From contig CALELM010000089.1 of assembly GCA_937902665.1 (NCBI GenBank), positions 1 through 64,000 of the forward strand: a stretch of 64,000 nt of DNA. The letters run 5' to 3'. The position numbers and the translations under genes were made by a program. The notes below the pieces were generated by a model. It did not search any database. It was not told the DNA's origin and saw only the letters and a list, made by a program, of their open reading frames with translations. The stretch's first letter is position 1. Each line of letters starts with the position of its first letter. This DNA is from an uncultured Selenomonadaceae bacterium (GTDB taxonomy: Bacteria > Bacillota > Negativicutes > Selenomonadales > Selenomonadaceae). Positions 17,866 through 27,281 of the stretch are shown in pieces.

Positions 17866-20502
17866 ATGATACAGTTGGAACCTGAGATTTTGCAGTCCGT
17901 GGCAAAGCCGACACGTTACACGGGCGGGGAGTGGAATTCGGTGAGGAAGGACTGGGAGAGCGTGGCATGCAAAATGGCTCTCTGCCTTCCCGATGTCTAT
18001 GAGGTTGGCATGTCGAATCTAGGGCTTGCGATTCTCTACGAGATTTTGAACCGCCGCACGGATACGGCAGCGGAGCGTGTCTATGCACCTTGGACGGACA
18101 TGGAAGCGTATATGAGAGAGAAAAAGATTCCTCTGTTTTCCTTGGAGTCCCGCCGCCCCATCAAGGAGTTCGATTTTTTGGGTTTTTCCTTGCAGTATGA
18201 AATGATTTTTTCCAATGTGCTGAATCTTTTGGATTTGGCAGGGATTCCTGTCTGGGCAAGGGAGCGTGGCGAGGATATGCCGTTTGTGATAGGCGGCGGT
18301 CCTTGCGTCTATAATGTAGAGCCTGTTGCGGATTTTTTTGACTTCTTCGTTGTCGGCGAAGGGGAAGATGTCATGGGCGAGGTGGCGGAGCTCTTTGTGG
18401 AGTGGAAGCAGGAAGGGAAGCCAGATGGGCGCAGGGGGTTCTTGGAGCGTCTTTTGAAGCTTTCGGGTGTGTATGTCCCTATGTTTTATCAGGCAAGCTA
18501 TACCGAAGCGGGGGACTTTGAAGCATTGGTGCCGCTTCATGAGGCAGCGCCCAAGACGGTTTACAAGCGTGTGGTTGCGGATATGGACAAGGTGATTTCC
18601 GTGGAGCGTCCTTTAGTCCCTTATCAGGATATTGTCCATAACCGCATTATGCTGGAATTGTTTCGTGGTTGCTCCAGAGGCTGCCGTTTTTGCCAAGCGG
18701 GAATCTGCTATCGCCCGTCCAGAGAGCGGACGGAGGAAAATCTCAAGGGCATGGCACGGAGGCTTGTGGATGCGACAGGATACAACGAAATGTCATTGAC
18801 ATCGCTTTCCTCAGCGGATTATTCCTGCCTGCCGAGGCTTGTGGACGACTTGATGGAGGATTTTCGCAAGGAGCAGGTCAGCTTTTCCCTGCCATCCCTT
18901 CGGATTGACAGTTTTTCGATTGACTTGGCGCATCGGATGCAGCAGGTCAGAAAGAGCGGGCTGACCTTTGCACCGGAGGCTGGGACGCAACGGCTTCGTG
19001 ATGTCATCAATAAAGGCGTGACAGAGGAGAATCTTTTGGCAGCTTGCGAGGCGGCCTTCCGTCAGGGCTGGAAGCAGGTGAAGCTGTACTTCATGATGGG
19101 GCTTCCGACTGAGACGGATGAGGATGTTGTTGGAATAGCAAGGCTTTCGCAAAAGGTTGTGGACCTTTATGCGAAGGTCAAGGGAAAGCGGGGCGTGAAG
19201 GTGACCGTCAGCGTGTCCTGCTTCGTTCCGAAGCCGCATACGCCGTTTCAGTGGTTTGGGCAGGTATCGCTTGAGGAGTTCGAGAGGCGGCAAAGGCTCT
19301 TGAAGGAGCATATTGCGGATCGCTCGATTGCTTTTCATTACCATGATGCGAGGCTTTCCGTGCTGGAAGGGGCGATTGCCCGTGGAGACCGCCGCCAAAG
19401 CAGGGTAATTTATCAGGCGTGGAAGGACGGAGCGAAGTTCGATGGATGGTCGGACTTGTTCAAAAATGATGTTTGGCTGGAAGCTTTTCGGAAATGCGGC
19501 TTGGACATTTCGTATTACAATGAGCGTACCCGCAGTTTTGATGAGGCGCTTCCTTGGGAAATCACGACACCCGGAGCGACGAAGGATTTCTTCCTGCGTG
19601 AGTGGAGAAAAGCAATGGCAGAGGAGCTGACAGAGGACTGCCGCAGGGGAAAATGCTCTGATTGCGGCATTTGCCGAAATTTGGGCGTGAAGGTCATGGA
19701 CTATGCGAAAAAGGAAGCGGCTCGAAAGGCAGGCGGGGAGCAGAAGCCATTGGCAGAGAGAAGCCTTCCTGAGCGCAAGGTCGGGGAAGGCGGCGGAAAG
19801 CCCCGAATTCTTTTCAGGTATCGTGCAGAGATCCGAAAGGGAGAGGAGCTGAGGTATCTTTCCCATCTTGACTATGCCGCAGTGTTTGAGCGGGCAATCC
19901 TTCGGGCAAAGCTGCCGATTGCATATTCGGAGGGGTTCAATCCCCATATGAAGATTTCCTTCGCTTCTGCTTTGGCTGTGGGCGTTACGAGCGATGCGGA
20001 GTATATGGAGTTTGAGCTTTCAAGGCATGTTTGCCAGCCAGAGGTCTTTGACCGCCTGCGCGCCCAGCTTCCCAAGGGGGCAGACGTGCTGAGGCTGAAG
20101 GAGGTTCATGGAAAGCACAAGGCACTCATGGCGGAGGCAGACCTTTCCCGCTATCGGGTGATGGTTCCCTATGCCGGAGAGAAGGAAAAGGCACTTCTTG
20201 CCGTGAAGAATTTCAATAATGCGGCAGAGGTTGTTTATACGAGAGTAACGCCGAAAAAAACACGCACAAAGGAAATCAAGCAGTATATGGCAAGTCCTCT
20301 GGAGATTTCCGTGGAAGCGGACGGGCTGCATATCCTCATGGATATTAGGATTACGTCTGAGGGCAGCGTGAAGCCTGTGGAAGTTCTTGGACAGCTTCGT
20401 GAAAGGTTTGGTCTGGAGATTCAGGAGAACCAAGCGAATATTCATAGGACAGCAATTTGGGCGAAAGGCCGTCCGCTGATTGAATTGGTGGAGGAAGAAT
20501 GA
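17866..20502 (+). CDS. B12-binding-type radical SAM protein fused to DUF2344 (TIGR03960 type)
   Basis: The 878-residue protein has an N-terminal domain resembling a cobalamin-binding fold, a radical SAM core with the 4Fe-4S motif CSRGCRFC (about residues 270-277), a Cys cluster (CRRGKCSDCGIC) after the core, and a C-terminal DUF2344 domain (from about residue 650, FRYRAEIRKGEELRYLSHLDYAAVFERA). This fused form precedes rng in many Clostridia and Negativicutes; its reaction is unknown, though the linkage suggests RNA modification or processing. The start ATG 17866 follows a GGGGGA site; its 3' end overlaps rng by 4 bp. Confidence 0.9.
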   Translation: MIQLEPEILQSVAKPTRYTGGEWNSVRKDWESVACKMALCLPDVYEVGMSNLGLAILYEILNRRTDTAAERVYAPWTDMEAYMREKKIPLFSLESRRPIKEFDFLGFSLQYEMIFSNVLNLLDLAGIPVWARERGEDMPFVIGGGPCVYNVEPVADFFDFFVVGEGEDVMGEVAELFVEWKQEGKPDGRRGFLERLLKLSGVYVPMFYQASYTEAGDFEALVPLHEAAPKTVYKRVVADMDKVISVERPLVPYQDIVHNRIMLELFRGCSRGCRFCQAGICYRPSRERTEENLKGMARRLVDATGYNEMSLTSLSSADYSCLPRLVDDLMEDFRKEQVSFSLPSLRIDSFSIDLAHRMQQVRKSGLTFAPEAGTQRLRDVINKGVTEENLLAACEAAFRQGWKQVKLYFMMGLPTETDEDVVGIARLSQKVVDLYAKVKGKRGVKVTVSVSCFVPKPHTPFQWFGQVSLEEFERRQRLLKEHIADRSIAFHYHDARLSVLEGAIARGDRRQSRVIYQAWKDGAKFDGWSDLFKNDVWLEAFRKCGLDISYYNERTRSFDEALPWEITTPGATKDFFLREWRKAMAEELTEDCRRGKCSDCGICRNLGVKVMDYAKKEAARKAGGEQKPLAERSLPERKVGEGGGKPRILFRYRAEIRKGEELRYLSHLDYAAVFERAILRAKLPIAYSEGFNPHMKISFASALAVGVTSDAEYMEFELSRHVCQPEVFDRLRAQLPKGADVLRLKEVHGKHKALMAEADLSRYRVMVPYAGEKEKALLAVKNFNNAAEVVYTRVTPKKTRTKEIKQYMASPLEISVEADGLHILMDIRITSEGSVKPVEVLGQLRERFGLEIQENQANIHRTAIWAKGRPLIELVEEE

Positions 20503-21941
20503 AAGCTATCATAGTCAATGTCATGCCGGAGGAAACCCGCATGGCAGTTGTGGAAAACGATGAGCTGCAGATTTTGGAGGTGGAACGCCCGTCTCATTCC
20601 CATTTGGTCGGAAATATCTACAAGGGGCAGGTGCAGAATGTGTTGCCCGGAATGCAGGCGGCATTTGTGGATATCGGTACAGGGAAAAATGCGTTTCTTT
20701 ATATCGGTGATGGATTGCCAAAGGAAGCGCTCAGCATGATTCGCCCAGCGGAGAGGATTCATGTTGGGCAGGGGCTTCCCGTGCAGATTGTAAAGGATGC
20801 CAGCGGCATGAAGGGACCACGCGCGACAACGCACCTTTCCTTGCCGGGAAGGCATGTCGTCCTCATGCCTACGGCTGCCTATATCGGAATATCGCGCCGC
20901 ATTGCTTCTGAGGAGGAACGCAGCCGCTTGCATGAGATTGCGCAACGTATTTGCCCTGAGGGAATGGGGCTTATCGTCCGCACTGTGGCAGAGGGGCAGA
21001 CGGAGAATGTGCTGAAGGCAGATGTCGAGTATCTTGTCCGTCTTTGGCAGTCCGTGCAGGCACGGGCGAAGCTGCCACCTGCCCCGTCACTTCTTTATCG
21101 GGATGCTGACCTTGTGATCCGCATGGTGAGGGACAGCTTTACAGAGGAGGTCGATTGCCTGATTGTTGATGAACGGGAAGCCTATCGGCGTATCGTGGAC
21201 TTGGTGAAATGCCTTTCCCCGAATTTGGCGGAGCGGGTGAAGCTTCATGAGGAGAAAACGCCTGTCTTTAGGAAGTACCGTATTGAGGAGGAAATCGAAC
21301 GGATTGGGGCAAGAGAGGTAGAGCTGGAATCTGGCGGCTTTATCGTCATCGACAAGACAGAGGCATTGACGGTCATTGATGTCAATACGGGGAAATATGT
21401 CGGCAAGTCGAATCTTGGTGAGACGGTTTACCGAACGAATCTGGAAGCTGCCGCTGAAATATTGAAGCAGATTCGCCTGCGTGATATCGGCGGGATTATA
21501 TTGATTGATTTCATTGACATGGAAAAGGAGTGCCAGAAGGAGGAGCTGTTGGAATTCCTGCGTTCCCATGCGAAGGAAGACAAGACGAAGACCAGCATCG
21601 TGGACATTACGCCGCTGGGATTGGTGGAGATGACGCGCAAGAAATCAAGGCAGAATTTCGAGAGCATGATCTACAGTGCATGCCCGTATTGCCACGGACG
21701 GGGCAGGGTGGAATCGCCGGAAACCGTCAGCATTCATATCAGCAGGGATATCCGCCGCATGGAAAAATCCTCACATGCCGTTGATGGCTACGAGGTTTGC
21801 GTTCACCCGCAGGTTGCCGAGGAGCTGGAGGGAAGGCACTGGGCAGAGACACTGCAAAAGGAGCTTGGAACTTCTGTTGAGCTTGTGGCAAAACCTGAGC
21901 TTCATCCAGAGAGCTATTCTATTTTGCAGGGGCATGGCTAA
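20499..21941 (+). CDS. rng: Ribonuclease G/E family endoribonuclease
   Basis: RNase E/G cuts single-stranded A/U-rich RNA near 5' monophosphate ends in rRNA maturation and mRNA decay. The 480-residue protein has the S1 domain (about 35-120, GNIYKGQVQNVLPGMQAAFVDIG), the DNase I-like catalytic core with the magnesium aspartates in TVIDVNTGKYVG and GGIILIDFIDM, and the zinc-link CPYCHGRGRV. It lacks the long C-terminal scaffold of RNase E, so rng fits better. Overlap with the upstream gene implies coupled translation. Confidence 0.95.
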   Translation: MKAIIVNVMPEETRMAVVENDELQILEVERPSHSHLVGNIYKGQVQNVLPGMQAAFVDIGTGKNAFLYIGDGLPKEALSMIRPAERIHVGQGLPVQIVKDASGMKGPRATTHLSLPGRHVVLMPTAAYIGISRRIASEEERSRLHEIAQRICPEGMGLIVRTVAEGQTENVLKADVEYLVRLWQSVQARAKLPPAPSLLYRDADLVIRMVRDSFTEEVDCLIVDEREAYRRIVDLVKCLSPNLAERVKLHEEKTPVFRKYRIEEEIERIGAREVELESGGFIVIDKTEALTVIDVNTGKYVGKSNLGETVYRTNLEAAAEILKQIRLRDIGGIILIDFIDMEKECQKEELLEFLRSHAKEDKTKTSIVDITPLGLVEMTRKKSRQNFESMIYSACPYCHGRGRVESPETVSIHISRDIRRMEKSSHAVDGYEVCVHPQVAEELEGRHWAETLQKELGTSVELVAKPELHPESYSILQGHG

Positions 21942-22061
21942 CGCTGGCTCGTGGTGCTATGTGAGTTTTTGACAGGTTATCCTTTTTGTGATATACTGAC
22001 ACCTGCGAGTGTGGTGGGATTGTTTTTGAGGCATGGAAAAAGCACTCGGCGGGGTATTTTT

Positions 22062-22146
<85 letters not shown>

Positions 22147-22158
22147 CCTTGAGTTGCA

Positions 22159-22195
22159 AGGCTTCCGAGCATTTTGCTTGGGAGCTTTTTTGTTC
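22159..22195 (+). terminator. Terminator after tRNA-Leu
   Basis: GGCTTCCGAGC pairs through G-U wobbles with GCTTGGGAGCT around ATTTT, followed by TTTTTT. Confidence 0.8.
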
Positions 22196-22251
22196 GCCCA
22201 ATTAGCCGAAAGAACAAGTTTCTTTAAAATGAATTGTGAGGGGTAGAAAGT

Positions 22252-23760
22252 ATGTGCAAGATTATGGAAGGGGATATGCGATATCCTAATTCGTATGATG
22301 CCACTAATCCAAAAAGCATAGAAGAATATGGGCAGAAGATGCTTGGCAGATCCTTTCGTGATATTCACGAGCAATCCTGCCTTTTTGATAATGCTCCAAT
22401 GGTAAAAGAAGCAAGGGCAAGCTATGCTGTTGCTCATGCCGCCAAATCCTATAAAGGCGGTATGGGGAATCTCATAGAAGAATGTTTTTTCGGTTATAAA
22501 GCCAACAATAGCCCTGAGCCTGATTTTCCATTGGCGGGTGTAGAACTCAAAGTCACTCCGTATAAGGTCAATGATGGTAAATATACCGCAAAAGAGCGGC
22601 TTGTCCTGACAATGATTGACTATTTTTCTGTGGTAAATGAAACATCCTTTGAAAACAGTCACCTTTGGAAAAAATCACAACTCCTGCTGTTAGTGTGGTA
22701 TCTCTATCAGAAAGAACATAATACGCTGGATAACATCATTGGTTTTGTCCGTTTGTTTTCTCCACCACCAGCTGATCTGCAGATAATAAAGTCCGACTAT
22801 AACAAGATTATCCAAAAGATCAGAGACGGTAAAGCCCATGAACTGTCCGAGGGAGATACTTTATATTTAGGTGCCTGTACGAAAAGTGCAACATCAGCCG
22901 ACAGGCGAAAGCAGCCATATAGTACAGAACCAGCCAAACCCCGTGCATTTTCTTTCAAAAACAAGTACATGACCTATGTACTGAACCATTATATCCGTCC
23001 CGGCGTTACGACCTATGAACCGATTATCAAAGAAGAGTCTCCAGTTACTGAATTTGAAAAATATGTCGTTGACAAGATCAGCGAATACAAAGGTTTAGAC
23101 AAAGCTGCTCTACTTGACAGATTAAACATCCCGGAAGAACAACGCAAAGCAAAAAATATCATGTCTGTTCTTGCCTTTCGGATGCTGGGCGTAAAAAGCA
23201 ATCAAGCAGAAGAATTTGAAAAGGCAGCTATATCAGTAAAGACAATCAGAATCAATAAAAACGGGAAGATTAAAGAGAATATGTCGTTCCCGCCCTTCAA
23301 ATTTGACGAGTTAGCCAATGAGGAATGGGAAGATTCAACCTTTGGCAATATGCTCCGTGAAACAAAATTCTTCTTCGTTGTATATAAGGAAAATGCCGTC
23401 GGCGATTATCTGCTGACAGGTTGTCAATTCTGGAATATGCCGTATAATGATATTGAAACTGACGTCAAAAAAGTGTGGGAAACCACCCGCGATATCATCA
23501 AAAATGGTCAGATTACTATCTCCATCGAGAATAATAAAGTGAAAAATAACTTCCCAAATCAGAGCGATAATCGTGTTTCTCATGTACGTCCTCATGGACA
23601 AAACAGGAATGATATGTATTATCTCCCTTACGGAACCAAGCTGACAGTCAAAGAAACCGACGGCTCATTTGATTGGCCTGACGTTACCAAGTACACAAAG
23701 CAGTGTTTTTGGTTAAATAACAGTTATATCCTTGAACAACTTAATGACGACCTGAAATAA
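22252..23760 (+). CDS. Sau3AI/MutH-like type II restriction endonuclease
   Basis: The 502-residue protein is predicted to cut double-stranded DNA at the site protected by the convergent cytosine methyltransferase. The N-terminal half carries the MutH/Sau3AI-type pattern GNLIEECFFG followed by DFPLAGVELKVTPYK, giving the Glu, Asp and Glu-X-Lys catalytic set. The length agrees with Sau3AI-type enzymes, which have two MutH-like halves. The likely target is GATC by family analogy only. GAGGGG precedes the ATG. The gene is visibly more AT-rich than rng and hom on either side. Confidence 0.85.
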   Translation: MCKIMEGDMRYPNSYDATNPKSIEEYGQKMLGRSFRDIHEQSCLFDNAPMVKEARASYAVAHAAKSYKGGMGNLIEECFFGYKANNSPEPDFPLAGVELKVTPYKVNDGKYTAKERLVLTMIDYFSVVNETSFENSHLWKKSQLLLLVWYLYQKEHNTLDNIIGFVRLFSPPPADLQIIKSDYNKIIQKIRDGKAHELSEGDTLYLGACTKSATSADRRKQPYSTEPAKPRAFSFKNKYMTYVLNHYIRPGVTTYEPIIKEESPVTEFEKYVVDKISEYKGLDKAALLDRLNIPEEQRKAKNIMSVLAFRMLGVKSNQAEEFEKAAISVKTIRINKNGKIKENMSFPPFKFDELANEEWEDSTFGNMLRETKFFFVVYKENAVGDYLLTGCQFWNMPYNDIETDVKKVWETTRDIIKNGQITISIENNKVKNNFPNQSDNRVSHVRPHGQNRNDMYYLPYGTKLTVKETDGSFDWPDVTKYTKQCFWLNNSYILEQLNDDLK

Positions 23761-23796
23761 AAGATTGGTTGCACATATGTGCAACCAATCTTTATT
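23761..23796. terminator. Perfect palindromic bidirectional terminator of the R-M pair
   Basis: A 32-bp perfect palindrome (16-bp arms, centre CACATATGTG) lies exactly between the two convergent stop codons, with T-rich tracts on both sides, so it can end both transcripts. Confidence 0.9.
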
Positions 23797-25208
23797 TATG
23801 CTTCTCTATCAAATATCTTGTCAATCTCTTCTTCCATTTGTGATATTAGATTAACGACCAGTGCATTTCCCATCATAAACCGCCGCTTATTTAATGGCAT
23901 TTCAACCTTTTCTCCGTCAACGAAACATTCTTTCGTCCAGTTGTCAGGGAATCCCTGTATCCGTTCCATCTCTACTGGTGTCAACAATCGGATTTTACCA
24001 GTCTTATTATCCTTGACGATATGTGTCGTCCGACTGAATCCGCCTTCTGATGTCAGCATCGTTCGGGCTGGCTTGTCGTCAGCATCAATCATGGCTATCG
24101 GACCCTCTGAAAATACATACTCATGCCCATTGCTGGCTTTGCGGAGTATTTTCTTGCCGCCTTTCAGATATTGCCAAGTTTGGCGGTATTTTGTCGGCAA
24201 TTTGCCACCCGTCTCATCAGAATACCTTTCATCAGGATTCGTATAATATAGCCTTTCTTCAGGGATAAAGAAACTGTCATCAACTGCACCTTTTTCTTTT
24301 ATATCTCCCAGTGTCCTGTACTTGCCATTATAGTCAGGAATCGTCTTGACAGTATATATCGTCCTGTCGGTAACGATACCGCTACATTCAAAATCAAACT
24401 TGAACTCATCTGATATTTTCTTGATGTCATCATCAGAGATAACCCGCTTTGCGTTATCCGCTACGCCTATCTTTGTCGCTCTAATCTTTGCTATATCAAT
24501 CTGGTCAACCTTAAAGCATCTTGCAAAGAAACCAGTCTTTTCGAGGACGGTTGATATCGCCAAATGGCTTTCATCCGACAACGCTTTCGTAATCTCCTGC
24601 CCGAAATTTGTTGTCTTTCTGTAAGCAAAAATAAATGTCCTGCGCCTGCGCTGTTGCCAGCCATAATCAGCAGCATTGATGACACGCCACTCAACGATAT
24701 ATCCCTGTTGCGATAAGCAAGCAAGGATGATGCCGAAATCTCTTCCTCGTTGTTTTGACGGGCTTTTCAGCAATCTGTCAACATTCTCAAGCAATACAAA
24801 CGGTGGTTGCTTTGCTTTGACTGTGTCATATATCGACCACCACAAAACGCCCTTCTTGCCTTCAATGCCTTTTGATGTCTTTAGCGACTGTGATACCGAA
24901 TAATCCTGACACGGAAACCCACCGACCAGCAGGGAATGATCGGGAATAGCTTCCTTGTTTACTGTTGCAATATCGCAGTTTGTTGTATCATTACCTTTTT
25001 TGTCCAGTGATGCGCCAAATCTGTTGACATAACAACCATGCGCCCACTGAATCTTCTTATCGACTGGTTCCCATTGCGAGAACCATACTGTTTTCCATTT
25101 TTCGCCCTTCTTGATGTCGCCGATAGCCTTGATATGGTTTAGCCCACATCTGAACCCACCTACGCCCGCAAAAAGCTCACATACTGTTTTATCCAAGGCA
25201 AATGCCAC
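23796..25208 (-). CDS. DNA (cytosine-5) methyltransferase, Sau3AI-like
   Basis: It methylates cytosine C5 in the recognition site of the partner nuclease. The 470-residue protein has the C5 motifs in order: I (CELFAGVGGFRCGL), IV (GGFPCQDYSVSQ, catalytic Cys), VI (LLENVDRLL), VIII (QQRRRRTFIFAYRK), a target-recognition region (about 230-370) and motifs IX-X near RLLTPVEMERIQGFPDNW and MMGNALVV. I choose GTG 25208, six bases after AGGA; TTG 25211 is the alternative. It ends at the shared palindromic terminator. The site specificity is inferred from the partner. Confidence 0.92.
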   Translation of the reverse strand: MAFALDKTVCELFAGVGGFRCGLNHIKAIGDIKKGEKWKTVWFSQWEPVDKKIQWAHGCYVNRFGASLDKKGNDTTNCDIATVNKEAIPDHSLLVGGFPCQDYSVSQSLKTSKGIEGKKGVLWWSIYDTVKAKQPPFVLLENVDRLLKSPSKQRGRDFGIILACLSQQGYIVEWRVINAADYGWQQRRRRTFIFAYRKTTNFGQEITKALSDESHLAISTVLEKTGFFARCFKVDQIDIAKIRATKIGVADNAKRVISDDDIKKISDEFKFDFECSGIVTDRTIYTVKTIPDYNGKYRTLGDIKEKGAVDDSFFIPEERLYYTNPDERYSDETGGKLPTKYRQTWQYLKGGKKILRKASNGHEYVFSEGPIAMIDADDKPARTMLTSEGGFSRTTHIVKDNKTGKIRLLTPVEMERIQGFPDNWTKECFVDGEKVEMPLNKRRFMMGNALVVNLISQMEEEIDKIFDREA

Positions 25209-25334
25209 CAACTTTCCTGATGTCTGAAGAAGAGTTTACCACATAATCAAATATTGATCAACCACCTTATCGCATTTTAAAGGAATTATTTTTCATTTCG
25301 CTGATGATGACCATGATTAGATAGGCACATTGAT

Positions 25335-25376
25335 AGAAAGCCTGTTTTCGAGCAATTCGGAGGCGGGCTTTTGTGG
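25335..25376. terminator. Hairpin between R-M genes and the hom operon
   Basis: AAAGCCTG pairs with CGGGCTTT, followed by TTTG on the plus strand. No plus-strand gene ends here; it resembles the tRNA-Leu terminator at 22159 and may be a leftover of a unit split by the R-M genes. Otherwise the 306-bp gap 25209-25514 holds only the promoter at 25411. Confidence 0.45.
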
Positions 25377-25410
25377 TTAAGGAAGGTGAATCACAGATGT
25401 CAAATCGGAA

Positions 25411-25439
25411 TGTACATGAATTTAAGTTTATGGTATAAT
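25411..25439 (+). promoter_or_regulatory. Promoter of ACT protein-hom-thrB operon
   Basis: TGTACA (25411-25416), 17-bp spacer, extended -10 TGG-TATAAT (25431-25439). No T-box or other riboswitch fold is evident between it and the first gene. Confidence 0.6.
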
Positions 25440-25514
25440 AACGGAGATAGTGCAATCAAAAAATTAGAATGTGGCTTTTGCTGCATTTTTATGAGAAGTA
25501 CGGAGGCGTGTTGT

Positions 25515-25961
25515 ATGGATAAGGGATCAAGCGGATTTTTTTTGGTAAAGGAAGATATTTTGCCTGAGGCAATCAAAAAAACGATTCGTGTCAAGGAAAT
25601 GCTGAAGCGTGGGGAGGCTCGTACAATCAATGAGGCTGTGGCGAGCATGGATCTTAGCCGCAGTGCTTATTACAAGTACAAGGATTATGTTTTTCCGTTT
25701 TATGAGGCGAGCCAGAACAAGACCATTACGTTGGCTTTGATGCTGGAGCACAAGAAGGGCGTGCTTTCCAGTGTGCTAGGCACGATTGCGGCAGAGTCGG
25801 GCAATGTGCTGACGATCAATCAGGGACTGCCATTGCAGGGCGTGGCAAATATGACGGTTGCGATTGAAACGATGAACATGACAATAGATTTGGAAGCCTT
25901 GATGGACAAGCTTCGCATGGTAGAAGGCGTGAAGCGGCTGGAGGTCGTAGGTCAAGCATGA
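25515..25961 (+). CDS. ACT domain protein (PheB/UPF0735 type)
   Basis: The 148-residue protein has an N-terminal helical part with a helix-turn-helix look (RTINEAVASMDLSRSAYYKYKDYV) and a C-terminal ACT domain (about 70-145, LMLEHKKGVLSSVLGTIAAESGNVLTINQ) that normally binds an amino acid. It precedes hom, which has its own ACT domain, so it probably senses threonine-pathway end products; that is inference. ATG 25515 follows GGAGG by 8 nt. Its stop overlaps the upstream-most possible hom start. Confidence 0.88.
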   Translation: MDKGSSGFFLVKEDILPEAIKKTIRVKEMLKRGEARTINEAVASMDLSRSAYYKYKDYVFPFYEASQNKTITLALMLEHKKGVLSSVLGTIAAESGNVLTINQGLPLQGVANMTVAIETMNMTIDLEALMDKLRMVEGVKRLEVVGQA

Positions 25962-25978
25962 CGGAAATGAGGTGCCGT

Positions 25979-27277
25979 ATGGAAAAAGAGATAAAGATAG
26001 GTCTGCTTGGCTCAGGCACGGTAGGTACGGGGGTAGTTCGGGTCCTGCGGGAAAACGTGAACGAGATTACCAAGAAGGTCGGTGTACCGATAAAGATCAA
26101 GCGGGTCTTGGTACGCAGTCTTGAGAAACAGCGTCCGCAACTGGAAGGTTTATTGGTAACGGATTGTATTGACGATATTATGCAGGACGAGGAAATCTCT
26201 GTTGTCGTGGAGCTTATGGGCGGTATTCACCCTGCCAAGGAGTATATGCTTCGGGCAATGGAGGCAGGAAAGAGTGTTGTTACGGCAAACAAGGATGTTG
26301 TGGCGCAGTTTGGAAAAGAGATGTTTGCTTCTGCGGAAAAGAACGGGGTGGATTTTCTTTTTGAGGCGAGTGTTGGCGGTGGGATACCAATCATTACTCC
26401 GCTGAAGCAGTCCTTGACGGCAAATCGCTTGACGGAAGTTATGGGTATCGTAAATGGAACGACCAATTACATGCTGACGCAAATGACGGAATGTGGGGCA
26501 GACTATGATGCGGTGCTGAAGGAAGCGCAGGAAAAGGGCTATGCAGAGGCAGATCCAACGGCAGATGTCGAGGGGCTTGATGCGGCGAGGAAGGCGGCGA
26601 TTCTGGCTTCCTTGGCATTCAATACGAGAGTGCAGCTGGAGGATGTTTCCGTAGAGGGTATCACGAAGATCACGCCGGCAGATATCGAGTATGCAAAGGA
26701 GCTTGGTTATGTGATCAAGCTGCTTGCTGTGGGAAAGGATTCCAAGGAGCATGGCGTAGATGTCAGGGTGCATCCTGTATTCCTGTCCAAGTCCCATCCG
26801 CTTGCTTGCGTGAATGGGGTATTCAATGCGATTTTTGTTCGAGGGAATGCCATTGGCGAGGCTATGTTTTATGGACCGGGAGCAGGGGCGCTGCCTACGG
26901 CTTCTGCTGTGGTTTCAGACATTATTGAAGTGGCAAGGGATCTCGTTCATGATACCTTTGGGCGAAATCTTTGCACATGCTTTGAGGAGAAGCGAATCTG
27001 CCCATTGGACGAAACGAGTTCTTCTTATTATGTGCGCTTGCTGGTGGTTGACAAGCCGGGTGTGCTGGGGACGATTGCGACCGTGTTTGGCAACGAAGGC
27101 GTGAGCCTGCGCTCTGTCGTGCAGACGAAGCGAAATGTCGTGGACCATGCGGAGCTGGTTGCCATTACGCATCAGGTGGAGCATAACAAGATGCTGTGCG
27201 CTCTTGCTGTCCTGAAGGGGCTTCCTGTGGTGGACGAGGTACGGAGCATGATTCGCGTAGAAAATGACCGGGGGTAA
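25979..27277 (+). CDS. hom: Homoserine dehydrogenase
   Basis: The enzyme reduces aspartate semialdehyde to homoserine with NAD(P)H, at the branch to threonine and methionine. The 432-residue protein has the Rossmann motif (GLLGSGTVGTGVV), the catalytic-domain motif NGTTNYMLTQM with EADPTADVEGLDAARKA, and a C-terminal ACT domain (from about 355, YYVRLLVVDKPGVLGTIATVFGNEGVSL) for feedback by threonine. ATG 25979 with GAGGTG upstream is preferred; ATG 25958 overlapping the previous gene is possible. Confidence 0.96.
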   Translation: MEKEIKIGLLGSGTVGTGVVRVLRENVNEITKKVGVPIKIKRVLVRSLEKQRPQLEGLLVTDCIDDIMQDEEISVVVELMGGIHPAKEYMLRAMEAGKSVVTANKDVVAQFGKEMFASAEKNGVDFLFEASVGGGIPIITPLKQSLTANRLTEVMGIVNGTTNYMLTQMTECGADYDAVLKEAQEKGYAEADPTADVEGLDAARKAAILASLAFNTRVQLEDVSVEGITKITPADIEYAKELGYVIKLLAVGKDSKEHGVDVRVHPVFLSKSHPLACVNGVFNAIFVRGNAIGEAMFYGPGAGALPTASAVVSDIIEVARDLVHDTFGRNLCTCFEEKRICPLDETSSSYYVRLLVVDKPGVLGTIATVFGNEGVSLRSVVQTKRNVVDHAELVAITHQVEHNKMLCALAVLKGLPVVDEVRSMIRVENDRG

Positions 27278-27281
27278 TTTT

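Noticed and set aside
18811..19947. 378-codon minus-strand frame under the radical SAM gene
   Set aside because: Shadow of a well-supported gene; product has no domain-like order.
25209..25514. T-box or amino-acid riboswitch before the hom operon
   Set aside because: No T-box bulge sequence or terminator/antiterminator pair; only a promoter and an unrelated hairpin are seen.
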